Shown: positions 6,574-15,131 of the stretch, one piece after another
Numbering within the stretch: the first letter of the stretch is position 1
How the letters are laid out: the number at the start of each line of letters is the position of its first letter
Source: JAGOBX01 sp017999075 [NCBI: Candidatus Babelota bacterium]
GTDB lineage: Bacteria; JAGOBX01
Direction of reading: 5' to 3'
Length of the DNA: 16,911 bases
Assembly: GCA_017999075.1 (NCBI GenBank)
Contig: JAGOBX010000017.1
Coordinates: 1 to 16,911, forward strand
The notes under the pieces: generated by a model
What the model saw: only the letters and a program-made list of their open reading frames with translations
The model's database searches: none
What the model was told of the DNA's origin: nothing
Made by a program: the position numbers and the translations under genes

Positions 6574-8076
6574 TCACGAATTATTTTCCTTATCTTGTGA
6601 ATTACCGAAAATAATAGCCTTAGCAAGTTTTGCCGGATCAAAATATTCTATATCGTCAGGCACATCCTGTCCAGTCGTAACATATACTATTTTAAGTTTA
6701 TGTTTATCTACTATATTTAGTATAGGCCCGAAAGTTATGGTCTCATCAATTTTGGTTATAATCAATTTTTTAAACCCGACATTTCTGAATTTATGAATTA
6801 TGTCTTCAATGTCCGAATATTTTGTTGTAGCCTGAATAACAAGACACGTTTCAAGTTCAGCTCCTGCGCCTTCCACAAACTTGGCCAATTCGAGCATTTG
6901 TTCCTCATCTTTAGGACTTCTGCCTGCAGTATCAACAATAATAATTTCCATATCATTAAAATCATTAAGCGTTTTGTCAAAATCTTCAGGTTTAAAAATT
7001 ACCTTAACAGGAGTTTCAAGTATCTCAGCGTATTTTTGAAGCTGTTCAACTGCAGCCAATCTATAAGTATCTATAGTAATAAACCCTACTTTCCTGCCAT
7101 AAATAAGAGAAAAATTTGCTCCTAATTTGGCTACAGTAGTTGTTTTTCCAACTCCTGTAGGTCCTATTAACGTTAGAATATACGGTTTTTTAATTTTTCC
7201 AAAATCAATTTCTTCAACAGGTTTAAAAATTTTTATAATATTTTTTTCAATCAGTTTCTGGACAAGTTTTACATTATTATATTCTTCTTCATTTTTTAAT
7301 TCATTTTTAACTTCATTTATAATTCTGTCAGCAAGCGATTCATCAACTTCATTTTCAATAAGCCTAATATAAACTTCTGACAACTTCCCCGGATATTTTA
7401 TTTTATCAGAACCAGATATGTCTGTCTTTTCAATTATCTTAGCCATATTTCTGCTCAGACTTTGTATTTCATCTTTCAATTGTTTGATTTCATTATTTAG
7501 TTTAGAATTATAATCTGGTTCAACATTCTTTTGTTCCTGTTTTACCCCTTGATATTTATTGATTCCAAAATTTCCTTTATTCGCAACATACGGATTTGAC
7601 AATTGATTTTTTTGAATACCCAATTTTGACAAATTTTCTTTATTAGGCGAAGCTCCATATCCGGCGGCATTTTTAGTTTTTACATCAAAAACAGATTTTT
7701 CTTTAAGTTCATCAGAAACAGTATCGTCGTCAATAGTCAAATCCAGTCCTGATGAAAAATTTTTTGACTCATTCAGATTTTTTGTTTTATTTAACATGTT
7801 AAGTATTTTCTGTTTGTTTTCTTTTTCTTTATTATCAGAAACTCCGGAATCATAATTTTTTTTGCTGTTTTGATATTGAACAGATTTCGAAGGTTTCTGT
7901 TGCTGTGAGACAGGAGGCTTTAATGCTGTCACCTGATATACAGGCGTACTGAATAAACCAAACACTCCGCCTTTTTTTATTTTTTTATGACCTACGATAA
8001 TAGCATCCTTGCCAAGGTCTATCTGCATTTTCAAAAGCGCCTGCGAAAGCGTTTCCCCTTCATATACTTTACGCAT
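6574..8076 (-). CDS. flhF: Flagellar placement GTPase FlhF (SRP-type)
   Basis: A 500-aa SRP-family GTPase that marks the site of flagellar assembly. The N-terminal B domain (1-52) has the typical ALLKMQIDLGKDAIIVGHKK stretch. A long Asn/Lys/Gln-rich linker (about 53-190) is probably disordered, followed by a coiled coil (about 192-217). The NG domain shows G1 GPTGVGKT (305-312), DTYRLAAVEQLQKYA (336-350), G3 DTAGR (382-386), G4 TKID (441-444) and closing TTGQDVPDD (467-475). All nucleotide-binding motifs are intact. The ATG is one base after the flhA stop (TAG-T-ATG), and flhG begins one base after its own TGA, so the three genes are probably translationally coupled. The length lies toward the long end for FlhF because of the linker. 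Confidence 0.95.
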   Translation of the reverse strand: MRKVYEGETLSQALLKMQIDLGKDAIIVGHKKIKKGGVFGLFSTPVYQVTALKPPVSQQQKPSKSVQYQNSKKNYDSGVSDNKEKENKQKILNMLNKTKNLNESKNFSSGLDLTIDDDTVSDELKEKSVFDVKTKNAAGYGASPNKENLSKLGIQKNQLSNPYVANKGNFGINKYQGVKQEQKNVEPDYNSKLNNEIKQLKDEIQSLSRNMAKIIEKTDISGSDKIKYPGKLSEVYIRLIENEVDESLADRIINEVKNELKNEEEYNNVKLVQKLIEKNIIKIFKPVEEIDFGKIKKPYILTLIGPTGVGKTTTVAKLGANFSLIYGRKVGFITIDTYRLAAVEQLQKYAEILETPVKVIFKPEDFDKTLNDFNDMEIIIVDTAGRSPKDEEQMLELAKFVEGAGAELETCLVIQATTKYSDIEDIIHKFRNVGFKKLIITKIDETITFGPILNIVDKHKLKIVYVTTGQDVPDDIEYFDPAKLAKAIIFGNSQDKENNS

Positions 8077-8077
8077 A

Positions 8078-10162
8078 CTACATTGTCACCATTCCGACGG
8101 CCTGAACTTCCACATTAGAAACTATTTCGTTATATGATAAAACTATAAGACCTGGGGCAGTCCGTTCTGTTAAATCCTTAAAATACGGCCTGATATTAGG
8201 CGCCACTAATATTACAGGCTGCAGTCCTTTTTCAACTACAGTATTAATCGTTTCCCCGAGTTTAGATAATAATCTCTGTAATTTTACCGGATCCAATGAA
8301 ATAAAATTTCCTTCCTGGCTTTCTCTGACATTATCGGCAAGTTCCTTTTCAAGCTGAGGAGATAAAGTTATAACATTCAATCTTCCATCTTGTGAGAGCA
8401 GCATTGAACAGATCTGCCGGCTAACTCCAAGCCTGACATATTCAGTTAATATACGTGGGTCTTTTACAGTTCTTCCTTTATCAGCAAGTATCTCAAAAAT
8501 TGCAGGCAGATTTTTTATCGGTATTCCCTCTTTCAAAAGGTATTGTAAAACTTTTTGAACATCACTTATAGATAATATTGTAGGTATAACTTCGTCAACA
8601 AGTTGCGCATATTCTTCTTTTACCTTTGCAAGAAGAGTATTCATTGATTTGCGATCAAGAAGTTCATGTGCATTGCGTTTTATTATTTCTGTTAAATGAG
8701 TGGCGATAATCGAAGGAGGATCCACCACAGTATATCCAAGAAGTTCAGCCTGTTCTCTTTGATTATCAGTAATCCAGGTGGCAGGAAGTCCAAATGCAGG
8801 TTCAATAGTCTCAATTCCCTGAAGTTTTTCAGCAATATTCCCCGGATTCATAGCAAGAAACTTATCTGGATAAACTTCGCCCCCTGCAATTTCCACGCCT
8901 TTGATTTTTATAACATACGCATTTGGACGCAGTTGCATATTATCTCTTATTCTTATTGGCGGAACAATAATTCCGTAATCAAGAGCGCTTTGTCTTCTTA
9001 ATAAAGTTATGCGTTCTAACAAATCTCCTCCCTGCTCAGGAGCAACAAGAGGTATAAGTCCATACCCTATCTCAAGTTCCATTGTATCTACCTGAATAAG
9101 CGAAGCAACATTTTCAGGCTGCCGCACTTCTTCTTTTGCGGAATCACTTTTTTTCTTAACATCTTCTGATTCTCTATTTTTTAAAATACCGCTCATACCA
9201 AATCCAACGCCACCGATGATAACAGCAACAACAGACATAGGCAAAGTAGGCAATGGAGTAAAAATTCCAAGTCCTAATAAAGCTCCTGCCGTAATATATA
9301 AAACTTTCGGCTGCTGAGTCAACTGTGAAGTTAATTCCGAACCCATATCATTATCTGAAGCAGCTCTTGTAACTATAATACCTGTTGCCACTGAAATTAA
9401 TAGCGCAGGAATCTGTGCCACAAGTCCATCGCCTATAGTTAACAACGTGTATGTTTTGGCAGCTTCAGTCAAGGCTTCCTGGCGCATCCAAACTCCTATG
9501 GCCCATCCGCCTAAAATATTTATTACTGTAATTATTAGTCCGGCTATTACATCTCCTGATATAAATTTAGAAGCTCCATCCATAGCTCCATAAAAATCAG
9601 CTTCACGTCTAATTTCTTTTCTTCGTTTATCAGCTTCCTGTTCAGTAATTGCCCCCGAATTTAAATCTGCATCTATAGCCATCTGTTTCCCTGGCATAGC
9701 GTCAAGTGTAAATCTTGCAGCAACTTCTGCGACTCGAGTCGAGCCTTTTACTATAACCATAAACTGTATAATAACCAAAATCAAAAATATTACTATTCCA
9801 ACAATATAATTTCCGCCGACCACGAAATCTCCAAAAGCAGTTATTACTCCTTCCACTCCCTGTCTGCCTTCAAGTAGAATTAGTCTTGTTGAAGATACAT
9901 TTAACGCAAGCCTGAATAAAGTAGTTATCAATAATAAAGACGGGAAAATGGAAAAATCAGCCGGTTTTTTTAAATATGTTACACTTAATATTATTATTAA
10001 ACCTATAGCTATACTTATTGTCAGAAGGACATTCAGCATCCAGGTATAAATAGGAATAACCAGCATTATAACTATAGCTATTACACCTAAAGCGACAAGT
10101 AAATCACCATTTTTCAAAAGTTTTTGTAACGGAATTTCTTCTACTTTTGACGCAGCCGCCAT
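8078..10162 (-). CDS. flhA: Flagellar type III export gate protein FlhA
   Basis: A 694-aa inner-membrane protein forming the nonameric export gate of the flagellar secretion apparatus. The N-terminal half has about eight membrane helices (roughly 20-40, 42-62, 70-88, 118-138, 203-224, 241-263, 286-304, 306-326). The FHIPEP-family signature runs across 143-170 (RVAEVAARFTLDAMPGKQM, then AIDADLNSG). The conserved cytoplasmic loop with EIRREADFYGAMDGASKF follows. A charged linker from about 328 leads to the large cytoplasmic substrate- and chaperone-docking domain ending at 694. Full family length with no lesions seen. GAGGT lies 8 bases before the ATG. The usual neighbour flhB is not upstream; a STAS-domain gene takes that place 108 bases away. 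Confidence 0.97.
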   Translation of the reverse strand: MAAASKVEEIPLQKLLKNGDLLVALGVIAIVIMLVIPIYTWMLNVLLTISIAIGLIIILSVTYLKKPADFSIFPSLLLITTLFRLALNVSSTRLILLEGRQGVEGVITAFGDFVVGGNYIVGIVIFLILVIIQFMVIVKGSTRVAEVAARFTLDAMPGKQMAIDADLNSGAITEQEADKRRKEIRREADFYGAMDGASKFISGDVIAGLIITVINILGGWAIGVWMRQEALTEAAKTYTLLTIGDGLVAQIPALLISVATGIIVTRAASDNDMGSELTSQLTQQPKVLYITAGALLGLGIFTPLPTLPMSVVAVIIGGVGFGMSGILKNRESEDVKKKSDSAKEEVRQPENVASLIQVDTMELEIGYGLIPLVAPEQGGDLLERITLLRRQSALDYGIIVPPIRIRDNMQLRPNAYVIKIKGVEIAGGEVYPDKFLAMNPGNIAEKLQGIETIEPAFGLPATWITDNQREQAELLGYTVVDPPSIIATHLTEIIKRNAHELLDRKSMNTLLAKVKEEYAQLVDEVIPTILSISDVQKVLQYLLKEGIPIKNLPAIFEILADKGRTVKDPRILTEYVRLGVSRQICSMLLSQDGRLNVITLSPQLEKELADNVRESQEGNFISLDPVKLQRLLSKLGETINTVVEKGLQPVILVAPNIRPYFKDLTERTAPGLIVLSYNEIVSNVEVQAVGMVTM

Positions 10163-10270
10163 TCAGTAATACCTCGTTTTTATTTAGCAGTCATAAATTA
10201 TTATCAAAAAAACACCGATTAAATTTTCATCCCTGTTTAGGATTATTTTTTCCCGCAATATAAAAAATAT

Positions 10271-10609
10271 CTAAAAATATTTTTCAAGAGCTTCATCTAC
10301 ATTTTCAAATTTCGGGATTAAATTATATAATTTGGTTGAAGTAAACAATTTATCAAGGTTTTCGTCTTGAATACCGCACACGCAGAATTTTCCATTTAAA
10401 TCAGTTATAAGTTTATTGGTTAAAATTACCGAACCTATAGTTCCGCTGTCAATATACGTGCATTGGCTTAAATCAAGTATAAATCTATTTTGAGTTTTCA
10501 CTCCTATCAACTTTACAAGTTCATTAAGTTTTTTTTCAGTTTGAATAGATGTATCTCCAAAAATCTTCAATATCGCAACATTATTTTTAATTTCTTTGGT
10601 AACATTCAT
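10271..10609 (-). CDS. STAS-domain protein, anti-sigma factor antagonist type
   Basis: A 112-aa single-domain STAS protein related to SpoIIAA/RsbV. The core strand-loop LDLSQCTYIDSGTIGSVI (45-62) contains D54-S55, where S55 aligns with the serine that partner kinases phosphorylate in SpoIIAA. The following Ser-Gly of the usual DSSG is Gly-Thr here. In the family, the unphosphorylated form binds an anti-sigma kinase and frees a sigma factor; others work in chemotaxis-like or membrane-lipid complexes. No RsbW-like kinase or PP2C phosphatase is in the window, so the partner is unknown. It is the first minus-strand gene, 108 bases before flhA, behind a promoter shared head-to-head with the topA side. 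No strong Shine-Dalgarno is seen. Confidence 0.85.
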   Translation of the reverse strand: MNVTKEIKNNVAILKIFGDTSIQTEKKLNELVKLIGVKTQNRFILDLSQCTYIDSGTIGSVILTNKLITDLNGKFCVCGIQDENLDKLFTSTKLYNLIPKFENVDEALEKYF

Positions 10610-10724
10610 AATTTTTCAAAATTCAAATGCATTTTCAATTGTAATGTCTTAAATATCAAAACAAAATAGCATAATGCATTATCCAATATTTTAAGTCATT
10701 AAACATAATAATTAAATCTTATTT

Positions 10725-10753
10725 AAGATAATATGTTATGCTAATAAAGTCAA
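10725..10753 (-). promoter_or_regulatory. Candidate sigma-70-type promoter for the STAS-flhA cluster
   Basis: On the minus strand TTGACT (10753-10748) is followed after 17 bases by TATCTT (10730-10725), matching 5/6 and 4/6 of the vegetative consensus with ideal spacing. It lies about 115 bases before the STAS start. An inverted repeat, ATCTTA-TT-TAAGAT (10716-10729), overlaps the -10 and could be an operator, though such repeats arise easily in AT-rich DNA. Confidence 0.45.
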
Positions 10754-10802
10754 TTTTTTTTTTGTTTTTGTAACAGTGAAAAAGCAATTATAAAAAAAAC
10801 AC

Positions 10803-10831
10803 TTGAATTTTTAATGGATACTTTGTATTTT
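10803..10831 (+). promoter_or_regulatory. Candidate promoter for topA and the pot genes
   Basis: TTGAAT (10803-10808), a 17-base spacer and TATTTT (10826-10831) give 4/6 matches at each box, ending 36 bases before the topA ATG. A TATAAA at 10789-10794 is an alternative -10, but its TTGTAA partner is only 15 bases away. AT-richness makes both calls weak. Confidence 0.3.
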
Positions 10832-10867
10832 AAATAATTTAAAAATAAATTTAAACGGTAAGGTTTA

Positions 10868-13141
10868 ATGAATAAAAATTTTATAATTGTTGAATCTCCA
10901 ACCAAAGCTAAAACTCTGAACAAATTTTTAAAGGGTGAATACCTCATAGAAGCGTCTATGGGGCATATACGTGATTTACCTCTAAAAAGACTGGGTGTAA
11001 AAATAGAAGGCGATACTTTTGTTCCAGAATACGAATTATCCGTTCGCGGAAAAAAAATTGCCGATACGTTAAAACGCGAAGCTTCGAAATGCGATAAAAT
11101 ATTTCTTGCTACTGACCCTGACCGCGAAGGAGAAGCCATAGCATGGCATTTATATGAAATTTTAAAAAAAATAAATTCAAACATATTGAGGATAGAGTTT
11201 CATGAAATCACAAAAAAGGCAATTATCCATGCAATAGAAAATGCCTCCAGAATCAACATAGACAGAGTTAATGCCCAGCAGGCGCGCAGAATTCTTGACC
11301 GGATTGTTGGTTATAAATTAAGTCCTCTTCTTTGGCAGATTATTTCAAAAGGTCTCAGTGCAGGAAGAGTTCAGTCAGTTGCTGTCCGAATTGTATGTGA
11401 AAGAGAAGAAGAAATACAGAATTTCAAACCAGAAGAATTCTGGAAAATAAAGGTATGGCTTCTGACAGAATCCAAGGATGCAATAGAATTCGAACTTGCA
11501 AAAATAGACAATAAAAAAGCAAAAATTTCAGATGAAACTTCTGCGGCAAAAATTTGCGAACACCTTTTAAAATCAAACTATAAAGTAGACAAAATTTCAC
11601 GGAGAAAACAAATTAAAAACCCTCTGCCTCCGCTTATTACAAGTAAAATTCAGCAAATGGCATCTGCTAAATTTAATTATTCTCCAGACAGAACAATGAA
11701 AATCGCGCAGCAATTATATGAAGGAGTTCCTGTTTCAGATAATGAAGTAATGGGTTTGATCACCTATATGAGAACTGATTCTATCAGAATTTCAGACGAA
11801 GCAAAACAAATGGCTGCAGATTTTATTAAAGATACTTTCGGAAACAAATATCTTCCGGTTACAGAAAAAATTTTCAAACAAAAAAATTCTAATGTTCAGG
11901 ATGCTCACGAAGCAATACGTCCAACCGACATATCTCAGACTCCTGAAAAATTAGAAAAATTTCTTTCAAAAGAACAGCATAAAATATACAAATTAATTTG
12001 GGACGTATTTGTTGCAAGTCAAATGAGACCTGCGGAATTCGATGTTACTACCATTCTTGTTTCAGCAGATAATAAATATCTTTTCACTGCAAAAGGAAGC
12101 ATAATGGTATTTGACGGATTTTTAAAAGTATTCCAGCCGGATAGCCAAAAAGATATTATTTTGCCAAATATTAAAGATAATGAAAAATTATTGTTTGAAA
12201 AATTAGAAAAATCCCAGCATTTCACAAAGCCTCCTGCGCGTTACACAGAAGCTACTTTAGTAAAAGAGCTTGAAGATAAAGGAATCGGAAGACCTTCTAC
12301 ATACGCGAATATTGTGTCAACAATATTGAACAGAAAATATGTCATTAAAGAAAACAAAGTTTTAATTCCAACAGAACTTGGAAAAATAGTCAATAAATTT
12401 CTGGTGTCAAAATTCAATGATGTGGTGGAAATCGGATTTACCGCAGACATGGAATCAAAACTTGATAAAATCGAAAAAGAAAGTTATGACTGGCAGAAAT
12501 TATTAAAAGAATTTTATATTAAGTTTGAAAACGATATATCAATTGCCGCGCGCAATATAAAAATTTTAAAAAATGAAATCAGAGAAGAAACTGAACACAA
12601 ATGTGAAAAATGCGGTTCAGTTATGCTTTTAAAATTCGGTTCAAAAGGAAAATTTCTTGCCTGTTCAAAATTTCCAGAATGCAAAAATACCAAACCGGTT
12701 GTAATTAAAGGTTCCGAAATTGAAATTCTTGAAGATAAAATTCTTGATGAGAAATGTCCTCAATGCGGAAATAACCTTAAACTAAAAAATGGAAAATTCG
12801 GAAAATTCATAACATGTTCAAATTATCCGGAATGCAAATTCGCAAAAAATATCGACACAGGAATTCCATGTCAAAAAGAAGGGTGTTCTGGAAAACTTGT
12901 AAAGCGGCAGATAAAAAAAGGAGCTTATAAAGGTAAACATTTTTATGGCTGTTCAAATTATCCAAAATGCAATTTCGCCGAATGGAAAGAACCGGTATTA
13001 AAAAAATGCCCAAAATGCCAAAATAAATATCTTGTAGTCAGTGCAAAATCAGAAGACGGGATAAAATTAAAATGTCCTTTAACAACTTGCGATTATACCG
13101 AGATTATTGCTGAAAACGAATATCTCGAATTACAAAAATAA
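10868..13141 (+). CDS. topA: DNA topoisomerase I (type IA) with four zinc-finger repeats
   Basis: A 757-aa cytosolic/nucleoid enzyme that relaxes negative supercoils by single-strand passage. The TOPRIM domain begins FIIVESPTKAKTL with catalytic E9 and metal-binding ATDPDREGEA (D83, D85, E87). The type IA core includes QQARRILDRIVGYKLSPLLW (137-156) and GRVQSVAVRIV (166-176). Catalytic Y300 sits in GLITYMRTDS. GIGRPSTYA (472-480) is also typical. The C-terminus has four Cys4 Topo_C zinc ribbons: C579/582/599/605, C630/633/650/656, C668/673/695/701 and C714/717/736/741. All metal ligands are present, and length is within the normal range. AAGG precedes the ATG by 5 bases. potA follows after 18 bases, suggesting readthrough into the polyamine importer genes. 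Confidence 0.97.
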   Translation: MNKNFIIVESPTKAKTLNKFLKGEYLIEASMGHIRDLPLKRLGVKIEGDTFVPEYELSVRGKKIADTLKREASKCDKIFLATDPDREGEAIAWHLYEILKKINSNILRIEFHEITKKAIIHAIENASRINIDRVNAQQARRILDRIVGYKLSPLLWQIISKGLSAGRVQSVAVRIVCEREEEIQNFKPEEFWKIKVWLLTESKDAIEFELAKIDNKKAKISDETSAAKICEHLLKSNYKVDKISRRKQIKNPLPPLITSKIQQMASAKFNYSPDRTMKIAQQLYEGVPVSDNEVMGLITYMRTDSIRISDEAKQMAADFIKDTFGNKYLPVTEKIFKQKNSNVQDAHEAIRPTDISQTPEKLEKFLSKEQHKIYKLIWDVFVASQMRPAEFDVTTILVSADNKYLFTAKGSIMVFDGFLKVFQPDSQKDIILPNIKDNEKLLFEKLEKSQHFTKPPARYTEATLVKELEDKGIGRPSTYANIVSTILNRKYVIKENKVLIPTELGKIVNKFLVSKFNDVVEIGFTADMESKLDKIEKESYDWQKLLKEFYIKFENDISIAARNIKILKNEIREETEHKCEKCGSVMLLKFGSKGKFLACSKFPECKNTKPVVIKGSEIEILEDKILDEKCPQCGNNLKLKNGKFGKFITCSNYPECKFAKNIDTGIPCQKEGCSGKLVKRQIKKGAYKGKHFYGCSNYPKCNFAEWKEPVLKKCPKCQNKYLVVSAKSEDGIKLKCPLTTCDYTEIIAENEYLELQK

Positions 13142-13159
13142 AACTCAGGAAAAAAAATT

Positions 13160-14254
13160 ATGCTTGAATTAATAAATGTAAGTAAACTGTATGGAAACAC
13201 CGCAGCAGTAAACAATGTTTCACTTACTATTGATACCGGAGAATTTTTCTGTTTGCTGGGTCCAAGCGGTTGCGGAAAAACCACGATTCTCAGAATGGTG
13301 GCAGGATTTGAAAATATTACTTCAGGAAAAATTCTGCTTGATGGCGAAGATATAGCCGGACTACCGCCTTTCAAACGTAATGTAAATACGGTATTTCAAA
13401 ATTACGCGTTATTTCCAAATTATAATGTTTACGATAATGTGGCTTACGGTTTAAAATTAAAAAAAATATCAAAATATGAAATATCAAAAACCGTCGAAGA
13501 AGGATTGGCTATGGTAGGATTAACAGGTTATGAAACCCGTATGCCTTCTCAGCTTTCAGGCGGGCAGCAGCAGAGAGTTGCACTTGCAAGAGCAATTGTA
13601 AATAAACCAAAAATTTTATTACTGGATGAACCATTAAGCGCTTTGGACAAAAAAATAGCGGAACAAACCAGATTTGAACTTATATCTTTGCAGCGCAAGC
13701 TTGGGATAACTTTTATTTTTGTTACACATAATCAGCAGGAAGCTCTTACTTTGGCAGATAGAATAGCTGTCATGAAAGATGGAAATCTGTTGCAATGCGA
13801 TAATCCCCATACTCTTTATGAATCGCCAAAAAATTTTTTTACCGCAGATTTTATAGGTTCCATGAATTTTTTCGAAGGAGAAATTTTAGATATTTCAGGT
13901 CAAAATTTTAAAATTAAATTATTTGATAAATTTATAATCAACCAAAATATAAAAGAAAAGAAAGATTTCAAAATAAAAGATAAAATTATTTTCGGGATAA
14001 GGCCTGAACAGTTAAAAATAGGGTTGCTTGAGCCTAAAGATTATGAAAATGGAATAGAAGGAATAATTGAAAATCAGGTGTTCATCGGAGATACAACCAA
14101 ATATATAATTAAACTCGAAAACAATTTCAAAATAAACGCAAATATATTAAATTATCTTGTACTTGACTCAAAAGTTATGCCTTACGATATGAATGAACAT
14201 ATTTTTATAAGTTGGAGCAAAAATTCCGGAGTTATACTTGAAAACAAAAAATAA
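13160..14254 (+). CDS. potA: Polyamine ABC importer ATPase PotA
   Basis: A 364-aa ATP-binding subunit of a spermidine/putrescine-type importer, acting on the cytoplasmic face of the inner membrane. Motifs in order: Walker A GPSGCGKT (34-41), Q-loop VFQNYALFPNYNVYDNVAYG (78-97) with Q80, signature LSGGQQQRVALARAI (132-146), Walker B ILLLDEP (152-158) with E157, D-loop SALD (160-163), and H-loop switch H190 in FVTHNQQEAL. The C-terminal region (about 235-364) is a TOBE-type regulatory domain, and FIGSMNFFEG (231-240) is characteristic of PotA. AGGA lies about 10 bases before the ATG. It overlaps potB by 17 bases. Substrate cannot be proven from the ATPase; the permease and PotD domains point to polyamines. 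Confidence 0.93.
   Translation: MLELINVSKLYGNTAAVNNVSLTIDTGEFFCLLGPSGCGKTTILRMVAGFENITSGKILLDGEDIAGLPPFKRNVNTVFQNYALFPNYNVYDNVAYGLKLKKISKYEISKTVEEGLAMVGLTGYETRMPSQLSGGQQQRVALARAIVNKPKILLLDEPLSALDKKIAEQTRFELISLQRKLGITFIFVTHNQQEALTLADRIAVMKDGNLLQCDNPHTLYESPKNFFTADFIGSMNFFEGEILDISGQNFKIKLFDKFIINQNIKEKKDFKIKDKIIFGIRPEQLKIGLLEPKDYENGIEGIIENQVFIGDTTKYIIKLENNFKINANILNYLVLDSKVMPYDMNEHIFISWSKNSGVILENKK
14228..14231 (+). promoter_or_regulatory. Ribosome binding site supporting the TTG start of potB
   Basis: GGAG lies 6 bases before the TTG at 14238, inside the end of potA. The next in-frame Met of PotB is at residue 59, within the mature permease, so this signal and the TTG define the start. Confidence 0.7.
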
Positions 14255-15110
14255 AAAGAATCTGTTTGAACTATTTTTTTTATTATTTCCTTCATTCGGA
14301 TGGCTTTTATTTTTCTTTTTAATACCTCTTTTAATTGTACTTGTTTACAGCTTTTGTTATAAGGGCACTTATGGAGGAGTAAAACCCGGATTTACTCTTG
14401 AACATTATAAAATGATGTTCAACTGGACATACATCAAAATTCTTATTAATTCATTAATATGCGCTTTTTCAGTAACAGGTATTACGATTTTAATTGGTTA
14501 TCCTGTAGCTTATTTTATGGCATTTTCAAGCACACGGCTTAAATCGATTATTATGTTTTTTGTTATTCTTCCCTTCTGGACAAACTTCTTAATCAGGATG
14601 TATTCATTTATGCTAATACTCGGCAAAGATGGAATAATTAATAAAATACTTATTTGGACAGGAATAATCTCAGAGCCTATGCAATTGCTTAACACTACAT
14701 TTTCCGTATATTTAGGATTTATATATTATAATCTTCCGTATATGATAATACCTATATTCGCAGCTCTCGACAAAATGGATATATCTCTGATAGAATCTTC
14801 AATGGACTTAGGAGCAGATAAAACAACAACTTTTTTTAAAATAACTTTACCTCAATCTATTCAGGGGATTGTGGCAGGAATTGTTTTTGTGTTTGTTCCT
14901 ACTCTTGGAAATTATATTGTCCCGGATTTACTGGGTGGAAAAGATAATTATATAATAGGAAACCTTATCACATTACAGTTTCAGCAAGGCCGCAACTGGC
15001 CTTTCGGATCAGTTTTATCTTCTGTTTTAATTTTTGTAGTAATGATTTTCATATCAATTTACATAAGATACTATAATCCTGGAAAAAATAAAAAAATGAT
15101 TGAAGTTTAA
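14238..15110 (+). CDS. potB: Polyamine ABC importer permease PotB
   Basis: A 290-aa inner-membrane permease of the binding-protein-dependent family. Hydrophobic helices lie near 16-38, 67-95, 104-127, 152-176, 208-224 and 256-276, six in all as expected. The cytoplasmic EAA loop that docks PotA is ESSMDLGADKTTTFFKITLP (186-205). Family-typical stretches include LPFWTNFLIRMYSF (111-124) and FVPTLGNYIVPDLLGG (219-234), as in PotB/PotH. It starts at TTG with a good Shine-Dalgarno inside potA and overlaps potA by 17 bases, implying translational coupling. The next gene begins 21 bases after its stop. Length is normal and no lesions are visible. Confidence 0.92.
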   Translation: MKTKNKKNLFELFFLLFPSFGWLLFFFLIPLLIVLVYSFCYKGTYGGVKPGFTLEHYKMMFNWTYIKILINSLICAFSVTGITILIGYPVAYFMAFSSTRLKSIIMFFVILPFWTNFLIRMYSFMLILGKDGIINKILIWTGIISEPMQLLNTTFSVYLGFIYYNLPYMIIPIFAALDKMDISLIESSMDLGADKTTTFFKITLPQSIQGIVAGIVFVFVPTLGNYIVPDLLGGKDNYIIGNLITLQFQQGRNWPFGSVLSSVLIFVVMIFISIYIRYYNPGKNKKMIEV

Positions 15111-15131
15111 CTTTAAAGCGGTATAATTATT

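Noticed and set aside
6573-6641. Longer FlhG start adding 23 residues
   Set aside because: The extension overlaps the flhF coding end by 68 bases and precedes the conserved MDQAxxLR N-terminus. The ATG at 6572 fits the family and the tight gene spacing.
6793-7372. Plus-strand open frames opposite the flhF GTPase domain
   Set aside because: They mirror conserved FlhF codons, have Phe/Ser/Asn-rich translations without domains, and lack start signals.
10194-10221. Sigma-28-like TAAA-N16-ACCGATTA on the plus strand
   Set aside because: It points antisense into the STAS gene, is one base off the usual spacing, and has no plus-strand gene until topA at 10868.
10750-11184. Open frame of 144 codons antisense to the topA start
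   Set aside because: It lies opposite the conserved TOPRIM coding sequence, has no recognisable domain or ribosome site, and ends in the AT-rich intergenic region; a shadow frame.
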